DNA from: Shinella sp. H4-D48
Lineage (GTDB): Bacteria; Pseudomonadota; Alphaproteobacteria; Rhizobiales; Rhizobiaceae
Reading direction: 5' to 3'
Length of the DNA stretch: 40,080 nucleotides
Assembly (NCBI RefSeq): GCF_022637395.1
Contig: NZ_CP093337.1
Coordinates: 3,437,501 to 3,477,580, forward strand
Position numbers and translations under genes: made by a program. Of this stretch, positions 34,818 through 40,080 are shown piece by piece. Under the pieces are notes generated by a model. That model searched no databases, was not told the origin of the DNA, and saw nothing but the letters and a program-made list of their open reading frames with translations. Numbering within the stretch: the first letter of the stretch is position 1; each line of letters begins with the position of its first letter.

Positions 34818-35552
34818 ATGAAGATCGAAGACGCCATGGTGCTGGCCGCCGGCCTTGGAACGCGCCTGCGGCCCATCACCGACACGATGCCGAAGCCGCT
34901 GGTGCCGATCGCCGGAAAGCCGATGATCGACTACGGGCTCGATGCGCTGGCCGCAGCGGGCATCACGCGCGCCGTCGTCAACGTGCATCACTTCGCCGAG
35001 CAGATGCGTGCGCATCTCGCCCGCCGCGCGGTGCCGGAAATCCTTCTCTCCGACGAGACGGAGCGGCTGATGAATTCCGGCGGCGGGCTGGCCAGGGGCC
35101 TGAAGCTGCTCGGGCGCGGGCCGGTCATGGTGATGAATGCCGATCTCTTCTGGATCGGCGAGAAAGCCGGCGAAAGAACCAATCTCCAGCGGCTTGCCGA
35201 ACGGTTCGATCCTGACGCCATGGACATGCTGATGCTTTGCGTGCGGCTGGAGGACACGACGGGCCATAACGGCAAGATCGATTTTTCGCTCGACGCTGCC
35301 GGACGCCTCACCCGCTATCGCGACGGCTTCGGCACGCCGGTCGTCTATGCCGGTGCGCTGGTGCTGATGCCGGGCCTGCTCGACGACGCGCCCGACGACG
35401 CCTTCAACCTCAACATCTATTTCGACCGGGCCATCGAGAAGGGGCGGCTTCACGGCATGCTGCTCGACGGGCACTGGATCACCGTCGGCACGCCCGAGGC
35501 GGTCGGCGCGGCGGAGGCCGTGATCGCCTCGTTCGGCGAGGCGGCGGCATGA
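34818..35552 (+). CDS. murU: MurU, N-acetylmuramate alpha-1-phosphate uridylyltransferase
   Basis: A 244-residue nucleotidyltransferase with the sugar-nucleotide signature AAGLGTRLRP and KPLVPIAGKPMIDY. NADLFW and the late HWITVGTPEAV close the catalytic fold. Placed directly after the AmgK kinase, it should turn MurNAc-1-phosphate into UDP-MurNAc and bypass de novo synthesis, including the fosfomycin-sensitive MurA step. A mannose-1-phosphate guanylyltransferase-like label would be the generic alternative; context favours MurU. The start is the ATG at 34818 (a GTG three bases earlier is in frame). Its stop overlaps the addB start (ATGA). Confidence 0.87.
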   Translation: MKIEDAMVLAAGLGTRLRPITDTMPKPLVPIAGKPMIDYGLDALAAAGITRAVVNVHHFAEQMRAHLARRAVPEILLSDETERLMNSGGGLARGLKLLGRGPVMVMNADLFWIGEKAGERTNLQRLAERFDPDAMDMLMLCVRLEDTTGHNGKIDFSLDAAGRLTRYRDGFGTPVVYAGALVLMPGLLDDAPDDAFNLNIYFDRAIEKGRLHGMLLDGHWITVGTPEAVGAAEAVIASFGEAAA

Positions 35553-38500
35553 GCGGCGCGCCGGGCGGCCGGATCTACACGATCCCGGCGAGCCTGCCCT
35601 TCCTGAAGACGGTCGCCGAAGCGCTTGTCGACGGGCGGCTCGTGCCCGGCTTCACCTACGATCCCGCCGATCCGCTGGCCTTGGCGGATGTCACCATCTA
35701 TGTGCCGACCCGCCGCTCCGCACGCGTGCTGCGCTCGGAATTTGTCGACCTGTTCGGCGGCCGCTCGGCCATCCTGCCCACCATCCGCGCGCTGGGCGAG
35801 ACCGAGGACGACAGCGGTTTCTTCGACGAGGTGGCGCCGGCCTTGCTCAACATGGCCGAGCCGCTCTCCGGCCCGACGCGGCTTCTGGAACTCGCCCGCC
35901 TCGTGCTGGCCTGGCGCAACCAGCTGCCGGCCGCCGTGACCGCGGTGCATGCCGAAAGCCCGCTTGTCGCCCCAGCGAGCCCGGCGGATGCCGTCTGGCT
36001 TGCCCGCAATCTCGCCGACATCATCGATGCGATGGAGACGGAGGAGCTGGACTGGGCGGCGCTCGATGCGCTCGATACCTCCAACCATGCCCTTTGGTGG
36101 CAGCTGACGGCCGAATTCCTGAAGATCGCCAGCGATTTCTGGCCAGCGCGGCTGGCTGAACTCGGCCGCTCCTCCCCTTCCCTAAGGCGCAATGCGACGC
36201 TGCATGCCGAAACGGAACGCTATCGCCATACGCCGCCGGCCGGCCCCGTGATCATCGCCGGCTCGACGGGCTCGATTCCCGCCACCGCAGGGCTGATCGC
36301 GGCAGTGGCAAAGCTGCCGAACGGTGTCGTCATCCTGCCCGGCCTCGACCGCTTCATGACCGATACGGACTGGCTGCTCGTCGGTCATCAGGGCGGCGCG
36401 GCAGATACAGCGCGCAAGCCGGATGCGGCCTCGCGCAGCCATCCGCAATACGGGCTCCACCGCCTGCTCGCCCGCATGGGCTGCACGCGCAGCGATGTCG
36501 AGCCGCTGGGTATGCCGCCGGAGGCGCTGGAATACCGCGCGCACATCCTCTCCAGCGCATTTCTGCCGACGCAGGCGACGGCGGGCTGGGGCGACGTGCG
36601 CTCAACGCTCGATGCCGAGCGCGTGACCGTCGCCTTCCGAGATGTCGCCCTTGTGGAGGCGGCCAATGAGCGCGAGGAGGCCGTGGCGATCGCCATCGCG
36701 CTGCGGCTCGCGCTGGAGGACGGCCCGGACGCGCAGGCCGCGCTGATCACGCCGGACCGCAAGCTTGGCCGTCGCGTCGCCGCCGAGCTTGCCCGTTTCG
36801 GCATCGAGGCGGACGATTCCGCCGGCACGCCGCTCCTTTCCACCCCGCAGGGCACGCTGCTGCGCCTGCTCGCCGAGGCGGCCCTTCGCCCGGGCGATCC
36901 CGTGGCGCTGGTGGCGCTGCTGAAACATCCGCTTGCCCGCTTCGGGCTTTCCGCCGACGACCGGCGCGACGCGGTGACGGCGCTGGAGCTGACGGCGCTG
37001 CGCGGCGGCACGGCGGAAATCGACATTTCGACGCTGGAGCCTTTGCTCGACCCTGCCCTGGCGCGGCAGGCCGACGACCGCCACCCGCCGCGCTGGCGCA
37101 GTGCGCTGCCGGAAACCGCCCTTCCCCTGGCGCGCACGCTTGCAAAGCGCGTGACCGACGCGGTGGAGCCGCTTGCCGGTGTGCTCGTGCAGCAGAGCCG
37201 CACGGGGCGACGCTTCTCTTCCAGGCTTGCCGTCTCGGACTGGGCGGAGCGCACCGGCCGTGCGCTGGAGGCCGTCGCCATCGACGAACGCAACGACCTG
37301 GCCGCGCTGTGGTCGGGCGAGGCGGGTGACAGCCTCGCCAACCTGCTCAAGAGCGTGATGGAGACCGACGGGCAGATCGAGGCCGACGGGCCGCAATGGT
37401 GCGATATCATCGAGGCGCTGGCGGCCGGCGAAAGCGTCAAGCCACGCTCGATGCGCCATCCGCGGGTCTTCATCTTCGGCGCGCTCGAATCGCGCCTGCA
37501 GAGCGTCGATACCGTGGTCATCGGCGGGCTCAACGAGGGCACCTGGCCGGGCCAGGCGGCCAACGACGCCTTTCTCTCCCGCATCATGAAGGTGGAGATC
37601 GGCCTGGAGCCGCCGGAGCGGCGCATCGGCCAGCTCGGCCACGACCTGCAGATGGCCGCGGGCACGCGCAAGCTGATCCTCACACGGGCGTTGCGCAACG
37701 GCACCGCGCCCACCGTCGCCTCGCGCTGGCTGCAACGGCTGCTTGCCGTGGGCGGTCCTTCGCTGGCAAACGATCTGCGTAACCGCGGCCGTGACCTGAT
37801 CGATTGGGCCGGGCGGATCGATCAGGGCCAAAGCGTGCCGAACGCGCCGCGCCCATCACCCAAACCACCGGCCGAGTTGCAACCAAAGAAATATTCCTTC
37901 AGCGAGGTCGGGCGGCTGCGGCGCGACCCCTATGCGATCTATGCCCGGCATATTCTGCGGCTCGATCCCATCGCGCCGTTCAACCTTGACCCGGGGCCGG
38001 CCGAGCGCGGTTCGCTCTATCACCGTATCGTCGACCGGTTCGTACGCGAGGAGAAGACCGGCGAACCGCTCTCCCTCATCGACCGCATCCTTCACGAGGA
38101 ATTCGATGCGGTGGCGCTGCCGCCGCATATCGATGCCGTCTGGCGGCCGCGCTTCGCCGCCGTCGCCCGCGCCTTTGTGGCCTGGCATGGCGAGCGCGCC
38201 GGCAGCGTGCGTGAAAGCCTGACGGAGGTGCCGGCATCGCTCGATCTTTCGGTCGGCGACATCCGCCTCACCGGCATTGCCGACCGCATCGACATCCTGC
38301 CCGACGGCAGCGCCGACATTGTCGACTACAAGACCGGCAGCACGCCGTCGCTCAAGGTGGCGCGCGCGCTGCTCGATCCGCAGCTGGCGCTGGAGGCGGC
38401 GGCAATGCGGCGCGGCGCCTTCCGCAGGCCGGGACGCCGCGATCCGGCTAACCTTCTCTATGTGCGCCTGAAGCCCGGCGAACGCTTCAAGGTCGAGCAG

Positions 38501-38737
38501 GTCAACAACGAACACACGAAATCCGCCAGCACGACGCCGAAATCCGCTTTGGACCTTGGCGAGGAAGCGCTGACGGAGCTGGAAAAGCTGCTGACCGGGC
38601 TGATCGAAGGGCGCTTCGGCTTCGCCTCTCGGCTCATCCCGGAGCAGGAGCGGGACTATGGCGGAGAGTACGACCATCTGGCGCGCGTCGCCGAATGGTC
38701 ATCTGCCGAAAACGGCGGGGAGAACGACGATGCTTGA
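35549..38737 (+). CDS. addB: AddB, helicase-nuclease subunit (alphaproteobacterial type)
   Basis: A 1062-residue subunit of the AddAB recombinase, which resects double-strand breaks and loads RecA, replacing RecBCD. The N-terminal part is a degenerate helicase fold without a functional Walker A motif. The C-terminal RecB-like nuclease has LTGIADRID and VDYKTG with Asp926 and Lys928, the PD-(D/E)xK centre. VIGGLNEGTWPGQ and FSEVGRLRRDPYAIYAR are family segments. The Fe-S cysteine cluster of Bacillus AddB is not apparent, as expected for this branch. ATGA overlap with murU and an 8-bp overlap with addA make one translational run. Confidence 0.95.
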   Translation: MSGAPGGRIYTIPASLPFLKTVAEALVDGRLVPGFTYDPADPLALADVTIYVPTRRSARVLRSEFVDLFGGRSAILPTIRALGETEDDSGFFDEVAPALLNMAEPLSGPTRLLELARLVLAWRNQLPAAVTAVHAESPLVAPASPADAVWLARNLADIIDAMETEELDWAALDALDTSNHALWWQLTAEFLKIASDFWPARLAELGRSSPSLRRNATLHAETERYRHTPPAGPVIIAGSTGSIPATAGLIAAVAKLPNGVVILPGLDRFMTDTDWLLVGHQGGAADTARKPDAASRSHPQYGLHRLLARMGCTRSDVEPLGMPPEALEYRAHILSSAFLPTQATAGWGDVRSTLDAERVTVAFRDVALVEAANEREEAVAIAIALRLALEDGPDAQAALITPDRKLGRRVAAELARFGIEADDSAGTPLLSTPQGTLLRLLAEAALRPGDPVALVALLKHPLARFGLSADDRRDAVTALELTALRGGTAEIDISTLEPLLDPALARQADDRHPPRWRSALPETALPLARTLAKRVTDAVEPLAGVLVQQSRTGRRFSSRLAVSDWAERTGRALEAVAIDERNDLAALWSGEAGDSLANLLKSVMETDGQIEADGPQWCDIIEALAAGESVKPRSMRHPRVFIFGALESRLQSVDTVVIGGLNEGTWPGQAANDAFLSRIMKVEIGLEPPERRIGQLGHDLQMAAGTRKLILTRALRNGTAPTVASRWLQRLLAVGGPSLANDLRNRGRDLIDWAGRIDQGQSVPNAPRPSPKPPAELQPKKYSFSEVGRLRRDPYAIYARHILRLDPIAPFNLDPGPAERGSLYHRIVDRFVREEKTGEPLSLIDRILHEEFDAVALPPHIDAVWRPRFAAVARAFVAWHGERAGSVRESLTEVPASLDLSVGDIRLTGIADRIDILPDGSADIVDYKTGSTPSLKVARALLDPQLALEAAAMRRGAFRRPGRRDPANLLYVRLKPGERFKVEQVNNEHTKSASTTPKSALDLGEEALTELEKLLTGLIEGRFGFASRLIPEQERDYGGEYDHLARVAEWSSAENGGENDDA

Positions 38738-40080
38738 AGACGACCGTCCCGCATCGACGAACCCGGCCGCCTGGCTGAGCTGGACCACGCAGAAACAGGC
38801 AGCAGCCTCCGATCCCGGCCGCTCGGCCTGGGTTTCGGCCAATGCCGGCTCGGGCAAGACGCATGTGCTGACCCAACGGGTGATTCGGCTGCTTCTCGCC
38901 GGCTGCCGGCCATCCGCCATTCTCTGCCTGACCTATACCAAGGCCGCCGCCTCCGAAATGTCGAACCGCGTCTTCGAGCGGCTGGCCGAATGGGCGACGC
39001 TCTCGGATGCGGACCTTTCCGACCGGGTGGCGGCGATCGAGGGCGCGCGGCCCGACGTCTTCAAGCTCGCGGAGGCGCGGCGGCTTTTCGCGCGTGCGCT
39101 CGAAACGCCGGGTGGCCTTAAGATTCAGACCATCCACGCTTTCTGCGAAGCGCTGCTGCACCAGTTTCCGCTCGAGGCCAATGTCGCCGGCCACTTCTCC
39201 GTGCTCGACGACCGTGCGGCCGCCGTGCTGCTGGCGGATGCACGGCGCACCTTGCTGACGGCAACGGCGAGCGAGGACGACCAGGCACTGGCGGATGCCT
39301 TCGCCACCGTGCTCGACATTGCCGACGACACCGGCCTGGAACGGCTGATTTCCGATATCGTCGCCAGCCGCGGGGCAATTCGCGACTTCCTCGAGCGGGC
39401 GGACGCGGCCGGCGGCATCGAGACGGTCCTTCGCCGGGAAACGGGTCTCGGCCCGGAGGAAACGGCTGACGATATTCTCGCCGCCTTCTGGCCGCTCGAC
39501 GGGCTGAACGGTTCTGTGCTGGAAGCCTATCTTTCAGCGGCGGAAAGCCTCGGCAGCGAGACGGTGAAGACCTCAGCCGCCGGCTTGCGCGGCGTTTTGC
39601 GTCTCACCGACGCGCAGGCGCGCCGGGCGGCGTTGCACGATCTGTTCTTTACGGGCACCGGCTCCCCGCGCAGCATCGACCGATCCTTTCTCTCGAAAAA
39701 GGTGCGCGACAGTGCGCCGCATTTCGAGGCGGCCCTGCTGGCGGCGCAGGCGCATGTCATTGCCTGCGACGACCGCCTGCGGCGCTTTCGCATGTATGAG
39801 GCGACGAAGGCGGCGCTCGTGATCGCTGAGCGGCTGACCGGCGACTACGAGGACCTGAAGCGGGCGCGCAGCCTGCTCGATTTCGACGACCTGATCGACC
39901 GCACGGCGACCCTTCTGACCCGCGACCGGGTGAGCGCCTGGGTGCATTACAAACTCGACCAGGGCATCGACCACATCCTCGTCGACGAGGCGCAGGATAC
40001 CAGCCCGCGCCAATGGCAGATCGTGAAGGCGCTGACCGACGATTTCTTTGCCGGCGAAACGGCACGCATCGCCGGCCGCA
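38730..40080 (+). CDS. addA: AddA, helicase-nuclease subunit (3' end cut off by the window)
   Basis: The first 450 residues of the UvrD-like AddA subunit, open to the window end with no stop. Family members are about 1150-1200 residues. Walker A AGSGKT is at 39-44 (SANAGSGKTHVL), motif Ia is LTYTKAAASEMSNRVF, an IQTIHAFCEALL segment follows, and motif II DEAQDTSPRQW has Asp419. The start ATG overlaps the end of addB by 8 bp, with GGGGAG about 6 bases upstream. Together the two subunits form the break-repair enzyme. Confidence 0.96.
   Translation, partial: MLEDDRPASTNPAAWLSWTTQKQAAASDPGRSAWVSANAGSGKTHVLTQRVIRLLLAGCRPSAILCLTYTKAAASEMSNRVFERLAEWATLSDADLSDRVAAIEGARPDVFKLAEARRLFARALETPGGLKIQTIHAFCEALLHQFPLEANVAGHFSVLDDRAAAVLLADARRTLLTATASEDDQALADAFATVLDIADDTGLERLISDIVASRGAIRDFLERADAAGGIETVLRRETGLGPEETADDILAAFWPLDGLNGSVLEAYLSAAESLGSETVKTSAAGLRGVLRLTDAQARRAALHDLFFTGTGSPRSIDRSFLSKKVRDSAPHFEAALLAAQAHVIACDDRLRRFRMYEATKAALVIAERLTGDYEDLKRARSLLDFDDLIDRTATLLTRDRVSAWVHYKLDQGIDHILVDEAQDTSPRQWQIVKALTDDFFAGETARIAGR

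Noticed and set aside
1-40080. Insertion sequences, prophage, CRISPR arrays, tRNA or rRNA genes
   Set aside because: No transposase, integrase, phage structural gene, regularly spaced direct repeat, or tRNA/rRNA-like sequence was seen by eye on either strand.

Overview
The window reads as ordinary chromosomal backbone of an alphaproteobacterium of the Rhizobiaceae (Rhizobium/Agrobacterium/Shinella/Ensifer group). The evidence is the high GC content, third-position GC bias, the ChvG-ChvI pair beside pckA and a truncated HprK/EIIA/HPr module, a DivL-type kinase with tyrosine at the phosphoacceptor position, the alphaproteobacterial AddA/AddB, MmcB, the monofunctional HisB, and two families of short rhizobial intergenic palindromes. 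I see no mobile element, phage, CRISPR array, rRNA or tRNA. The species cannot be fixed from the sequence alone.

Layout. 1-3784: 3' part of helicase gene hrpB, then a redox-type two-component pair (actS, actR). 3938-5518: MmcB repair nuclease (minus) and an L,D-transpeptidase lipoprotein (plus), separated by a 387-bp spacer. 5690-13074: malate synthase G, a hydantoinase/oxoprolinase-like ATPase, a small secreted four-cysteine protein, a cytochrome P450 and a DUF1402 exported protein. 13253-15608: hslV, a GNAT acetyltransferase and hslU, read leftwards. 15832-15960: a 42-residue lysine-rich protein, followed by 749 bp with no convincing gene. 16710-21455: hisB, a DUF2628 membrane protein, hisH, hisA, hisF, hisE and coaA, mostly overlapping or closely spaced. 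21476-24818 (minus): pckA, arfB, a BON-LysM protein and alkB. 25133-29046: chvI, chvG, hprK, a mannose-type EIIA and HPr. 29156-33306: ahcY and divL. 33308-40080: a TsaE-AmgK fusion, murU, addB and the 5' part of addA.

Functional links. The histidine genes supply consecutive steps of one pathway. ChvG/ChvI, HprK, EIIA and HPr form the usual alphaproteobacterial envelope-stress/carbon-signalling cluster, next to the gluconeogenic gene pckA. AmgK plus MurU give the anomeric-sugar shortcut of peptidoglycan recycling, in one run with tRNA t6A modification (TsaE) and recombinational repair (AddAB).

Most worth a second look: (1) a second copy of the first 15 codons of hisF, inserted between hisA and hisF as a 37-codon mini-ORF that differs from the real 5' end only at synonymous sites and the start codon; (2) the ahcY leader, where a dyad with three half-sites is followed by a potential pseudoknot whose last strand contains the Shine-Dalgarno sequence; (3) 13-bp repeats spaced exactly 42 bp apart between pckA and chvI.
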